This document shows, piece by piece, positions 21,754 through 32,802 of a DNA stretch of 64,000 bases. The stretch comes from Furcasterigmium furcatum (Eukaryota; Ascomycota; Sordariomycetes; Glomerellales; Plectosphaerellaceae): contig BCIA01000004.1 of NCBI GenBank assembly GCA_001599815.1, positions 498,862-562,861 on the forward strand, read 5' to 3'. Made by a program: the position numbers and the translations under genes. The notes under the pieces were generated by a model. The model was not told where the DNA came from, ran no database searches, and saw nothing but the letters and a program-made list of their open reading frames with translations. The number at the start of each line of letters is the position of its first letter. Within the stretch, counting starts at the first letter, position 1.

Positions 21754-22247
21754 CTCGATAAGTGCCAGCTGTAGGGTGGGCGTCTGGTGGTAGAGGTCTT
21801 TCTGGGTGATCTATGGACTGGCTCACACGAGACGCTCGTTAAATATGTTACTTGTGTTGTAAAGGCATGATAAGACGGAGTCGCGGATATGGGCATCCCT
21901 AACCAGGACAGCCACAGGCCCCGGGCCCGAATGTCGGATACCGACGGCGGATGTGTCGAGGAGGGGAAAGGGAATGGCCGGTGCAGGCGCAGGTTTAATG
22001 GAGATCAGAAGCAAACTCGCGATTGTAGTGTTATTGGTAAGGACTTGATGATAGCTTAAGCCCTGGTAGCTTTCGATAGATCCTCGGCACGGGGCTCGGG
22101 TGGAACTGTCTCCGGGACGACATCCGCGGTGACATGACGGAATTGTTGGGTTTGGCAAGACGGAATAAGTCTTGCAGCATCATGTTCTCCGGGCAGTTAA
22201 ATAATTCAATAAGTTTAAACACGATAAATACATGAAATCCCCCAAGA
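21754..22247. other. Intergenic: ABM gene promoter and dehydrogenase 2 3' flank
   Basis: A 494-bp gap between two minus-strand genes. A minus-strand frame of 111 codons (21823-22158) has no coding character and no homology I can recognise. No repeat was seen. Confidence 0.35.
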
Positions 22248-23883
22248 TCATATCTTACTCTTCAGCATGGCAGCGGGAGTAATCAATGGATCATACGCGG
22301 CGAGGCTGAGGGTATCAGAAGGCACACTCGCTGAGTGAGTTGCCAGGCTTGATGTCTCCACCATGTCGGGTGTCAGCTCTCCGACATTTCGGGCACCCAG
22401 CAGCCGCATTACCATAATAATCTCGTCTTTGAGCAGCTGCATTGCCTTGTCGACTCCCTCGAGGCCGTACGCAGACATGGCATACAAGAACGGTCGGGAG
22501 ATCCCAACGCCGCGAGCTCCCAGGCACAGGGCCTTGATTACGTCCGTGCCTCGGCGGACTCCTCCGTCGATGTAAATTTCAATCTTGTCCTGCAGGCCCG
22601 CCCTTCGAAGGAGTGGCATGACTCTGGCAAGGACCTCGATTCCAGACGGGGCAAAGTCCAGCTGTCGACCGCCGTGGTTTGACAGGACGACTCCCTGCAC
22701 GCCCGCGTCGATGGCGCGGAAAACGTCATCCGCTCTCTGGATCCCCTTGAGAACAATAGGCATCGATGTAATGCTCTGGAACCACTGAATATCCTTCCAA
22801 CTGAGGCTGGGATCGATGAAGCTGGAGATCGCTCTGGCCGCACCCTGCGACCGATCGGACTCGCCACTAGTTTTGATGTCCGTTCCGGGCCCCTCAAATT
22901 TGGTCCGAAGATCCTTCTCCCGCCTTCCGAGCTGGGGAGCATCGACGGTGATAAAAAGAGCTTTGCAGCCCCTGGTCTCTGCATGTTGGACGATCTTCCG
23001 AGTAACCTCCCTGTCTTTGTTGACATAAAGCTGAAGCCACTGGATCTGATCGACCTCCTTAGCATCAATGATCTCGTCGAAGCTGCAAGACGCCAGGGTC
23101 GGTATCATCTGAATGATATTATGCCTGCCAGATCCCTTGGTCAACAGCACCTCTCCCTCAGGATGCCCCAACTTCCCCAAGGCGGCGGCGGAGACGTAGA
23201 AAGGAGCGTCACATCTGTCGCCGAGCATAAGAGTCCCAATGTCCACTTCCTCGACGTCAACCAGAACCCTTGGATGGAACCAGATGCGGTGGAAAGCGCT
23301 GTGGTTTTCCCTCATCGTGATTTCGTCGTCCGCCCCTGAACTGTAGTACGCCCACGCAGACTTCTTGAGAATATCTCTTGCAACACTCTCAAAGTCCAAA
23401 AGATTGTAACAGGCCTCGATGGGCGGCTTCTGTGCGATTCGCCTCTGCCGCTCACCTTCTTCCGGGGACATGTCGACCGATGCTTCAGCCTGTACCGTGC
23501 TCATGTCGACGGGCCCAAGGTGCTTGTCGAGTGGCAAATACTTGTCGAGAGTGTCCCTGGGATGTATGGGCTCATACTCCTCGGTGGCGTCCTTCCCGCC
23601 ATATTTGAGGATGATCTTTGCTCCGCCAGGGTGATCTGTTGGTAACAAGTCAGTATCTAACCGTAGCACGTACGAGGAGCTACTGACCTGAAAGAAAATC
23701 AGTCACATCATAGACGTTGCCGTGAACAATGACCCAGCATGAGTCCCGGGTGTTGTGCTTGGCGACTGTCGCTCCCGTCAGGAAAGAGGTTGGTTTGGCG
23801 GTCATGCTGGCGGTGGCTGACGGTCTGGAGGCTCTAGGAAGAGGACTGAAGTGCTCCCCTTCCTTACCAACATTGTATTTCAA
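22248..23883 (-). CDS. Flavocytochrome b2-type 2-hydroxyacid dehydrogenase 2
   Basis: Two exons, 23883-23688 and 23635-22248, give 527 aa, or 501 aa if translation starts at the second ATG (23805). The cytochrome b5 domain has AKHNTRDSCWVIVHGNVYDV and SDHPGGAKIILKYGGKDA (heme His). The FMN domain has AYYSSGADDEITMREN, LFITVDAPQLGRREKDLR, MPIVLKGIQRADDVFRA, LSNHGGRQLDF (catalytic His and Arg) and IDGGVRRGTDVIKALCLGA. It is the same enzyme class as the copy at 12.4-14.1 kb but clearly diverged, with different intron positions, so it is not a recent tandem duplicate. Two such enzymes may handle different chain lengths. It is divergent from MFS permease 3. Confidence 0.92.
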
Positions 23884-24641
23884 CCCACCAGATGGACAGA
23901 ATTGTGAAGCCTCACGTCTCTAGAATCCGAGGAAACTGGGAGACCCACCGCGGAGGTTATCGAGGACAAACCACAGGGCTCAGTCCTGTCGTGGGGTGGC
24001 CACACTTGCACGCGAACTCCGGATACAGGTTAGGGGCGGATGCCGACTGTTACCCAAACAAGCCGACTTGAGGCGCTTCCGCGACTATCATTCAGCGTCG
24101 GATATCGTTGGAAGCACCCGGGAAGCATCGCAGCCGTCCCACTCCGCGACCCAAATCCGAGGGCGGATCAACGGATTCAATGGTGCCTCGCATTGGCCGA
24201 AACCAGAACCCTTGACATTTCACAACCACAGCATCAGTGTCCATTCGATGCACGGAAAGTCCGGGGTAAGACTTGGTGCCAACCCCACTGGAAGTAGACT
24301 TTCCCAATCAAACAGCACTTTTTGACCATCCCAAATACTTGGAACGTTATTGGACACAGCTCCTCCGGTAAGGAGTAGTCTGATCGGAAGCTCACTACCT
24401 AGCATAGTAGTTGAAGGAGGAACGAGGTGCCTCGACCCCGCAGCCGGTGCGCTGTAATACCTGGGGCCCCGCGGGGACGTAGACCCCGAGCTACCTACTA
24501 ATCGCTCTTTATAAGAACCGTCTTCACCCTGCCTCGCTCGGCCACCCATCCCATAAACCTATCCGTCGTTGTGTCTCAACAAAATTCTCGTTTTCGGCAC
24601 AGAATCATCAGTGTTCAACATTGTCTGTGCGACTTCTCACC
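23884..24641. promoter_or_regulatory. Divergent promoter: hydroxyacid dehydrogenase 2 (-) and permease 3 (+)
   Basis: A 758-bp shared upstream region. It contains several isolated CGG/CCG triplets (24020-24150), including TCGGATATCG at 24099, but no perfect CGG-N6-CCG palindrome that I could find. Short open frames here are not supported as genes. Confidence 0.45.
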
Positions 24642-26367
24642 ATGGCTGCACGTGAACCACACCAAGCCCCAGGCCGCCATAGTGCCGAGCCAGCAGAGTT
24701 CCCAGCGACGCACGGGGATGACACCAAAGAGGGTGCAACTATTGAGCACTCCAACGGTCAGAAAACCGAGGAGGATGCCATTCCCTCTGTCGATGGCCCG
24801 ATGGAAGCCCTCGGCATTCCCAACTGGCGAGAGTTGGAGAAGAAGCTCGTCTGGCGACTGGACGTGACCCTCATGCCCATGCTCTGGGTGCTGTACTTGT
24901 TCAACTACTTGGACCGTTCTTCCATCGCGTATGACACCTCAATCTGCTTCTATGCGATAGTCACACTAACAAGGAGAATAGACAAGCCAGACTTGGTAGT
25001 CTGGAGGAAGACCTGAACCTCAAGGATGGTGAATTCCAGACTGCAGTCTCCGTTCTCGTCATTGGGTATGAACCAAGCGTCACTATTTACCAATCTTGCA
25101 ATTCCACTGACACATGTCCAGCTACGTTCTGGCCCAGATTCCGTCCAATATGGTCCTGCCATACGTTCGCCCGAGTCTATACCTTCCCGGATGCGCCATT
25201 GTTTGGTCAGGAGTCTCGGCCGCCACAGCTGGTGTGCACAACTTCCAGGGCCTTCTGGCAGTTCGCATTCTCCTTGGAATCTGCGAGGCTCCTCTGCTTC
25301 CTGGTGTAAGTATTACCTCTCTATCCCTTCCCCCTTGGGCATGTCAAAGGCCTGGGATCTAACGCCGTTCTCAGGCTGTTTACCTTATGTCTTGCTGGTA
25401 CACCCGAAAGGAAATGGCGGTCCGCACTGCCTTCCTTTACACCGGGCTCGTGCTGGCCATGGCGTCCTCCGGTCTTATCGCTGCCGGGGTCTTTGCCGGC
25501 CTTGACGGGGCCCGCGGAATCTCAGACTGGCAGTGGCTTTTTATTCTTCTGGCTGTCATTGGCGCATTCTTCGGACTCATTGCAATGATCCTGCTGCCGG
25601 ATTATCCCGATTCGGCAACCGGATCTGCTCGCTGGACGATGACCGAGGATATGCGTCGCGTCGCCGTCGCCAGGATGCTTGCCGATCGGGTATCCCTTCC
25701 TCCTGCTGAAAAGGAAGGAATCTGGTACGGCCTCGGCATGGCGTTGGTCGACTACAAACTCTGGATCTACGTCGCGATCAACATCTCAATGTCCGCGGCG
25801 TATGGTTTCCTCAACTTCTTCCCTTCTATTGTCCGCGGGTTTGGATTCGAGTCCCGTACGACAACCCTCCTCCTGACAGCGCCGCCCTATCTCTTTTCTG
25901 CTATCGTTAGTCTTTTGAACGCCTGGTCATCCGACCACCGCCGGGAGCGCGGCTTTCACATGTCGATCCCTATTGGCATCGCTGTCGTTGGCTACATCGT
26001 TTGCTGTGCTACTGGCAACGTGCCGGCTCGGTATGCGGCCAGCTTTCTCTATATCGGCGGGATGTTCTGCGCCAACCCCATGATCAACACCTGGCTGGTC
26101 ACCACCCTCGGACGGACCCCGGAGAAGAGAGCAACTGCAATCCCTATTGTCAACGTCTTGGGGCAAATCGGCAACTTGATTGCACCTTACTTCTTCCCCG
26201 ATCGGGATGAGCCTCGCTATCTCATGGCATTCCTCCTCATGATGGGGTTCGGGTGCGTCGCAATTGGTTTCATCTTGCTCCTGAAGTGGTGCCTTTACAA
26301 GAGCAACAAGAAGCTTCGCGAAGATGCCCAGAGGGACGGAATCGCGTTCCAGCCCTACATTCTTTAG
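24642..26367 (+). CDS. MFS permease 3, anion:cation symporter (TNA1/nicotinate-permease-like)
   Basis: Four exons: 24642-24928, 24982-25065, 25122-25305 and 25375-26367, giving 515 aa with phases closing. It has a hydrophilic N-terminus of about 70 residues, then 12 predicted helices: LMPMLWVLYLFNYLDRSSIA, QARLGSLEEDLNLKDGEFQ, GICEAPLLPG, MSCWYTRKEMAVRTA, LLPDYPDSATG in the central loop, and NPMINTWLVTTLGRTPEKRA. This is the vitamin/carboxylate ACS branch (TNA1, VHT1, SEO1 relatives) rather than the allantoate branch. It shares its promoter with hydroxyacid dehydrogenase 2, so it may import that enzyme's substrate. Confidence 0.9.
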
Positions 26368-27388
26368 GATCAATCTTGTATTTGCCTGGATGGTCTTGGA
26401 GCGACCGAACGATCTGGTACCCGAAACGTGCTGTTTCGCCCGACAATACTCACGTACCCTGGATGTGTAAAGGAACTGATTGGGACTTCGCAGGCGGGAG
26501 TGGCTACGTACTTGCTTGGTTACCATTGAGATTTGCCTGAATGATATGAGTTTGATCCCGCATCTGACAAGCCATGCTTCATCTGCTGTAGGAACAGGAT
26601 GACCATATTGTTCCTTAATCCTCACATTTGCCAATTCCCAAGATGCCTACCTGCACATATCGCCTCCATGATCATCTGATGGCCGACGCACCACTCGCTA
26701 CTAGGCGAGGGTTTCCCGCTGTATCCGTGCCACTTATGATGAATGCCAGAACCAACTTTGATCAATTTGCCAGACAGACGGCCCGAATCCGGTGTCAGAT
26801 TATTGAATCGATCAGTGTCGTCCCCGAACAGCAGGTGAGGTTTCGTGTCGACGTAGGAGCTGATGATCCGAGTCCAACCAGCCGCCGGTTGGGGGTCGTG
26901 GGTCATCGGACTCGGGACCCGGTCGGATACCGTCGGAATTCCTCGGCAGGTGGGGCGCCACAGACTTGCCGGCTCACACTCTCGGTTGAACGTCATGGGC
27001 TGTGAGATTCGCGGTTTCCATCATTTGGTCAGGCGTGGGTATCTAGGTAGCTTCGGACAGCTGATGTCGCCTCCCCGCGTCGGCTGTTCCACTGCCAGCC
27101 TTGGACTCAAAGTCCTCTTCAGCCAGTACTCTAGGAGCATGGCAGCGGGAGCTCGGAGGCGTCCTCGGTGCCCGCTATCCCGAACATCGGATCGGGACTT
27201 TATACTCCGTTCCTATATTTCTTCATCAGTCTACCATTGAAACTAAGCAAGAAGGCTGTCTGCGATTCTAGCTCAGTGTTGGTCGACCTGATCTGGAGGC
27301 CGATGCCACATCTCTCTGCCACTATTTTGATCCAAGACGATTCGGGTTGACTCAGTCGCGGCAACCTCAGATCACGCTTTTCAGCAAG
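26368..27388. other. Intergenic, nothing recognised
   Basis: 1021 bp between permease 3 and the compact zinc-cluster gene. Small frames on both strands overlap in conflicting phases. I see no domain, repeat or RNA gene. The last few hundred bases presumably hold the promoter of the gene at 27389. Confidence 0.4.
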
Positions 27389-28812
27389 ATGGATGCAAGC
27401 CTGGTAGCCGACTTCGAGCATCAGTTGTTGGCATATTCCAAATTCTTCCAGTCACCACATACGCGTGGCAACTTGACCACACCTCGCGGCGGTCATGGAA
27501 CCACGGAAGACTGCAGTCCACAGAGCACAGAATCCGCCGGTACTTCGAGTCAGGACCTTGACCCCACGCAGGGGTAACCCTACTAACATGATGGTTTTCA
27601 GATGCGAGCGAGCAAAGAGCCGGTACGAGCGGTTTGTCTGCGGGGCCTCAGAGCTCTACGCGGACGAAGCGCGCCGCGAGGCAACGTCGGGCCAACCAGG
27701 CCTGCTTCAGCTGTCGCGCCCGTAAAGTCAGATGCGATGTCACAACAAGATCACCCTGCAATAACTGTGTTTGGGACAATGTGGATTGCATCGTTCAGGA
27801 AAACCGAAGAAAATTGTGAGCAGCCACACGTCCCCCTCCAACAGTGGACATCCATCTGGATGTGTACTATTTGTGAGAGTGAGCTTGCTTCTGATACTGC
27901 AGAAACAGACAGTCATCGGACCGAGCCACAAGGAAACCCCAAACAGACCCGAAAGCCAAAGGGCCGACGCCAACGGATGTTCGTGCGGCTCCAACCGCGA
28001 CCACCGCGCCTCCCACGACCAATGACGCCTCAACAGCATCTGTTCTCCGTCGGCGACCGTCAAGCGGACCACGACAACTCGCCGAGCAACCACCCAGCAT
28101 CAACATCTGCGAGCACGCATCTCGCATGGCGTCGTCTCTGGACAGCATCATACTGGAGGGAATCTTGCCCACCACCAGCGTGACCATCATCCTGCCCGCG
28201 GTCATCATCCAGCTTCTTCATCTGAAGAGCCCGGATCCCAAGGCCCGCGAAAACGCGGCCCACGGTTTCCGCTCGTGCCTGAACATGATCAGGAAGCTCC
28301 GGGACCTCTACGCCGGAGGAGACTATGCAACTGGGCTTCTCGAGGCCGCCCTGCGCCTCGCAACAGACGAGATGAAAAAGGTCCAAACCAGTGCAGATCG
28401 GCAGCAACCCGCCGGGACTCAGCGCAGCAAGAAGACCAGCAAACCAGAGGCAAAACGCGGCGATACGACACCACCCAAGGCCACCGAGAAAGGCAGCAGT
28501 CACCCGCAGCACTTGGGACACGCTGTCAGCACCATGGATCTGACCTTGTCTTTGACCAGGGACCTGACCCAGCTGTCGAATGACGTGGAGACAGCTTTCT
28601 TGCAGAACATGCCGAAACCGCCGAGCACGGATGGGTCCGACTTCGCATCTTGGGACATTTCAGACACTGAGATTGAGAAGCTGCTGGGCAGCGAACCACG
28701 CGTGGATGCCGACCACGATTTTGCCATGTCGGAGCTGTTACGATCCATGGTCCCCGTGTCCCTCCCAGAAGAGGAAGTGGAGGAGGAGGATCAACAGATG
28801 GCCTTCAACTGA
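27389..28812 (+). CDS. Compact Zn2Cys6 protein lacking the central regulatory domain
   Basis: Three exons: 27389-27539, 27602-27815 and 27903-28812, giving 424 aa with phases closing. The zinc cluster (Cys85, 88, 95, 103, 106, 113; CFSCRARKVRC then CNNCVWDNVDC) is unusually far from the N-terminus. It is followed by a Pro/Thr-rich linker. A helical segment around residues 195-260 (ILPAVIIQLLHLKSPDPKAR, HGFRSCLNMIRKLRDLYAGG) resembles the C-terminal end of CTF1-beta-type regulators, and a charged acidic tail follows. The roughly 400-residue middle homology region normally between these parts is absent. It may be a natural mini-regulator, a competitor of a full-length paralogue, or an internally deleted copy that is still open. 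Confidence 0.7.
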
Positions 28813-29354
28813 CATGACCGAGGTCAATTTGTAGATATGCTACATAAGTTGGCGTCAAGCCTGCGTTCAGATGAAAGGATATGTGCTCCGTGCAGCTCTT
28901 GAACAAGGGTCATGAGCCGATCTTGATTCCCCCATCCACCAGAGAACGCTCCATGCCGTGCCCAAACTGCCGATCTGGCCATCGCGTCCTCGTCATCTGA
29001 CAGGGATCGGAGTTTGTCTGTTTTCTCCGACTTCCCCGCATCGGCAGGGCAGCTCCAACGGACAAAAGGCGCCAAGTGCGACTTACAGGCCCTTCAGTCG
29101 CTGTAAGTGAGGAGAAGTGGCCCCGTCGCGGGGTCGAATTGGGGGTCTTGGTGGCCACGCGCATCGGCGAAGAGCTGTCAATGGCGAAGTGAACCGCGAC
29201 GAGCTTCCTCATCTGCAACAATGCCGCGCTGCTGGACCGGCGTGGCGTTGCCGTTTGACGTGCTCAAATAGCCAGGAGGGCCCCCTCATCGTCCGGGTCA
29301 GAATCTTTTCCCTCCACATTCCCCGTCAAGACCAATTGACTCCCCCTCGAGACC
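28813..29354. promoter_or_regulatory. GH31 gene upstream region
   Basis: 542 bp between same-strand genes with no supported frame. The segment before ATG 29355 is C-rich and pyrimidine-rich (CCCCGTCAAGACC), as in fungal 5' leaders. Confidence 0.35.
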
Positions 29355-31901
29355 ATGCCTCAGAACGAGCTCATCCCGTCCTCCTGGACACCTGCTGCTG
29401 CTGGCCAGGAGAGTGACAATGCTCCATCCGTTCACTTGACGTCCGCAAGCGACGGGACGCCTTTTCAGTTCTCTTTCGAGGCCGTCCGGCCAAATGTCTT
29501 CAGAACCACTTACACCTCCGAGAGCCATCCGCTGCCACCGCACCCGAGCGTGCCACTCGCCGAGACGAAGCTGAGCGGCGTGAGCCCCTCGGTGACCTCA
29601 ACAGGCGCGAGCAAGAAGATCCAGATCGGGGACATCTACGCCACGGTTGACTACTCTGGCGAGACCCCTCACCTCGCCGTGGGATTCGAAGACCAGGAGA
29701 AGCCGATCCTCCAAGATGTCCCGAACCGCGCGTATACGGTCGACGGACCTGGCGTTGCCCACTACACCCGCTACAACCGCGGAACGCTCCACGTCGGTCT
29801 GGGAGAGAAGGCCGCGCCCATGAACCTCTCCGGCCGCCGCTTCGAGCTCTCCGCGACGGACAGCTTCGGATACGATGTCTACCGCACCGATCCGCTATAC
29901 AAGAACATCCCCCTCCTCATCAACGCCACCCCGCAGGGCTGCGTCGCGACGTTCTCGACCACTCATACTCGCGGAGAGTACTCCGTCGGCTCCGAGATGG
30001 ACGGCATGTGGGGGTTCTACAAGGTCTACCGCCAGGACTTTGGCGGTCTGGAGGAGTACATCATCGTCGGCAAGACCCTGAAGGACATTGTCACTACCTA
30101 CGCCGACCTCGCCGGGTACCCCCTGTTGGTGCCCCGCTGGGCCTTTGGCTACCTCTCCGGTGGCATGAAGTACTCCATGCTTGACGAGCCGCCGGCGAAC
30201 GAGGCGCTCCTGGAACTCGCCCGGAAGATGAAGGAGCACGACATCCCGTGCTCGGCGTACCAGATGTCCTCCGGCTACACCGTGGCCGAGCAGCCCCCCA
30301 AGACCCGCAACGTCTTCACGTGGAACCGCCACCGCTTCCCCGACCCCGAGGGCTGGATCCAGGAGTACCACAAGATGGGCATGCGCCTGATCGCGAACAT
30401 CAAGCCCTACCTCATCCACACCCACCCGGAGTACCAGAAGCTCAAGGCCGCCGGCGGTCTCTTCACCGATCCCCGCACCAAGAAGCCCGCCGTGACCAAG
30501 CTCTGGAGCGCCGGCGGCGGAGAGAGCGACGACGGCGGCCACATCGACTTCACGTCGGAGGCCGGCTTCAACTGGTGGTACAACGGCGTCAAGACGCTGG
30601 CCGAGCAGGGCATCGACTGCATGTGGAACGACAACAACGAGTACACCATCACGGACGACAACTGGGAGTGCGCGCTCGACCAGTCCTCCCTCAAGGTCCC
30701 CGAGGGCCTGGAGAAGAGGCCCCAGGTCGGCCTCTGGGGCCGCAGCCTGCACACGGAGCTCCACGGCAAGGCGTCCCACGACGCCCTGCTCGCGGTGAAC
30801 CCGGACCAGCGCCCGTTCGTGCTGACCCGCAGCGCGACGGCCGGCACGATGCGCTACGCCTGCAGCACCTGGAGCGGCGACAACACGACGAGCTGGCCGG
30901 GCATGAAGGGCGCCAACGCGCTGTCCCTCAACGCCGGCTTCAGCCTGCTTCACTGCTACGGCCACGACATCGGCGGCTTCGAGGGCCCCCAGCCGACCCC
31001 CGAGCTGCTCCTCCGCTGGGTGCAGCTGGGCATCTACTCGCCGCGCTTCGCCATCAACTGCTTCAAGACGGGCGCGGACAACAGCGTCGGCGACGTCATC
31101 GAGCCCTGGATGTACCCGTCGATCACGCACCTCGTGCGCAAGACCATCAAGCGCCGCTACGCCCTGATCCCTTACATCTACTCGCTCATGCTGGAGAGCC
31201 ACCAGAGCGCTACGCCGCCGCAGCGCTGGACGGGCTGGGGCTACGAGTCGGACCCCGAGGTGTGGACGCCCGCCATCACCGACGGCGAGACGCAGTACTT
31301 CCTCGGCGACGCGCTGCTCATCGGCGGCGTGTACGAGCCCGGCGCCAACACGGGGCGCGTGTACCTCCCCAAGGCGTCCGACGATGACGAGGGCTTCGTC
31401 AACACCAACGCGCCCTACCAGCACTTCGCGGCGGGCCAGTGGGTGGACGTCGACGCCGAGTGGCACGGCTCGGGCATCCCCGTGCTCGCCAAGGTCGGCG
31501 CCGCGGTCGCCGTCGGCAGGGACGTGCAGGTGCTGTCGCCGGGCGAGAAGGAGAACGTCGCGGACCTGCCGCTCGACGACTACCGTGCGGTGGAGATCTT
31601 CCCGCCCGAGAAGGCGTCCAAGGGTAGCAGGTGGCACGAGACGACGTGGTTCGAGGACGACGGCGTGTCTGTCGTGACGAAGAACAAGGTGTCGTCGTAC
31701 ACCATTGCGTACACGGCGACGGAGGAGGAGATCAAGGTCCGGTTCTCGAGGAGCGAGACGTCTGGGTTCGTGGCGCCGTGGAAGAGTCTGGTGGTGATCC
31801 TGCCCCCTGGCGATGAGAGGCGGGTTGTTGGCGAGGATGGAAAGGAGGTCAAGGGGCTTGGGGTTGATGAGACGGGGAGGCCGCGGTTCGAGTTGAGTTG
31901 A
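29355..31901 (+). CDS. GH31 family alpha-glycosidase (cytosolic)
   Basis: A single exon of 848 aa with a good start context (ACCATGCC). An N-terminal beta-sandwich is followed by the (beta/alpha)8 barrel. The nucleophile is in DCMWNDNNEY (about residue 425) and the acid/base is in TWSGDNTTSWPG (about residue 508), both exact GH31 signatures. FGYLSGGMKYS, RNVFTWNRHRFPDP and HDIGGFEG line the active site. There is no signal peptide or anchor, unlike secreted maltases or ER glucosidase II, so it probably acts in the cytosol. GH31 includes alpha-glucosidases, alpha-xylosidases and sulfoquinovosidases; the exact substrate is not fixed by these motifs. Codon use is strongly GC3-biased and generates a long antisense frame. 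Confidence 0.93.
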   Translation: MPQNELIPSSWTPAAAGQESDNAPSVHLTSASDGTPFQFSFEAVRPNVFRTTYTSESHPLPPHPSVPLAETKLSGVSPSVTSTGASKKIQIGDIYATVDYSGETPHLAVGFEDQEKPILQDVPNRAYTVDGPGVAHYTRYNRGTLHVGLGEKAAPMNLSGRRFELSATDSFGYDVYRTDPLYKNIPLLINATPQGCVATFSTTHTRGEYSVGSEMDGMWGFYKVYRQDFGGLEEYIIVGKTLKDIVTTYADLAGYPLLVPRWAFGYLSGGMKYSMLDEPPANEALLELARKMKEHDIPCSAYQMSSGYTVAEQPPKTRNVFTWNRHRFPDPEGWIQEYHKMGMRLIANIKPYLIHTHPEYQKLKAAGGLFTDPRTKKPAVTKLWSAGGGESDDGGHIDFTSEAGFNWWYNGVKTLAEQGIDCMWNDNNEYTITDDNWECALDQSSLKVPEGLEKRPQVGLWGRSLHTELHGKASHDALLAVNPDQRPFVLTRSATAGTMRYACSTWSGDNTTSWPGMKGANALSLNAGFSLLHCYGHDIGGFEGPQPTPELLLRWVQLGIYSPRFAINCFKTGADNSVGDVIEPWMYPSITHLVRKTIKRRYALIPYIYSLMLESHQSATPPQRWTGWGYESDPEVWTPAITDGETQYFLGDALLIGGVYEPGANTGRVYLPKASDDDEGFVNTNAPYQHFAAGQWVDVDAEWHGSGIPVLAKVGAAVAVGRDVQVLSPGEKENVADLPLDDYRAVEIFPPEKASKGSRWHETTWFEDDGVSVVTKNKVSSYTIAYTATEEEIKVRFSRSETSGFVAPWKSLVVILPPGDERRVVGEDGKEVKGLGVDETGRPRFELS

Positions 31902-32802
31902 GCCATGCGTCGTAGATGATAGATGTAGAAGTTGCCGTGTTTTATGAACGAGCAGATATTCCACCTCGATGTCAACTTGGTGAATGTGTTGAAGGGTGAT
32001 GGTGGACTTTGGCTCAGTCTGGAGTTGATCCCCTGGAGTTGATCCCCTGGAGTTGATCCCCTGGAGTTGATCCCCTGGAGTTTCCTTCTGTCTTCAGGGA
32101 GACTGAGTGATCATATCTTAATCCAGAATTCAGATTCAATGGCCAGCATCATGCATACGAAGACTGATGGAGAATGTTCTCTGATGGTCCACGTCCTCTG
32201 ATGTCTGTGATGCCCGAAACCGAGGGACCCGAGTGCTCGGGTTTGACAAATTGCCGGCGACATGCGTGTCGCCTTGGCACGACCCCCTTTTCTGCCCCTT
32301 TTGGTCATCTCTGGATCCGAGGGCCACAGTGGAGGCCGTGCAATCTAATCTGCCACTGCAGCCCAGTGCACCGCTGACTAACCAGCTCCCTCCCATCATA
32401 GCGGGACCCCGGATTCGCGGAGTGGACGACGACACGCAATTCGGCCGCCGCTGGAAACAGTTCCATGTGTCGTCGAGTCCTTCCATTACACCATCCAACC
32501 AACACTCCCGAGCCATCAACCACGCCGCCGCCGCCAGCGACCACCGCATCGCTGCGATCTAGACGTCCTCCCTTCTGATGTTGCCTCCTTCCCTGCACAT
32601 AGTGCGCGCGTATTCCTTTTCTCCATAATCACGGCACGCGACCTGGCCCGGCTCCTTTCTCCCTCCATACTACTCTGCAACTTCCCTTATCTTCAGAACC
32701 CCCTGAGTCTTGACCATAGTCTCTCTTTAATGGCTGCAACGCTGCGATACATTCCAACACTCCCTTAACGACTCCCCTGATACCCCGGCGATTCACATCG
32801 CC
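31902..32802. other. Intergenic: GH31 terminator, tandem repeat, M28-like gene promoter
   Basis: 901 bp. It contains a 14-bp tandem array at 32019-32082 and a long CT-rich leader (32550-32800) before the next ATG. Short frames are not supported. Confidence 0.45.
32019..32082 (+). repeat. 14-bp tandem repeat, about 4.6 units
   Basis: Four perfect copies of CTGGAGTTGATCCC plus an eight-base partial copy follow each other without spacers, 118 bp after the GH31 stop. Unit identity is complete, implying recent slippage. It is a candidate polymorphic marker in the 3' UTR or terminator. Confidence 0.95.

Noticed and set aside
10493..26367. Secondary-metabolite gene cluster
   Set aside because: There is no PKS, NRPS, terpene cyclase, prenyltransferase or P450 anywhere in the window; the content fits catabolism.
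29895..31964. 689-codon open frame antisense to the GH31 gene
   Set aside because: It is a by-product of strong G/C at third positions of the GH31 codons. The translation is Arg/Val/Gly/His-rich with no domain, and the sense strand has full GH31 signatures.
32019..32082. CRISPR-like array
   Set aside because: Units are contiguous with no spacers, and this is a fungal nuclear sequence; it is a plain tandem repeat.
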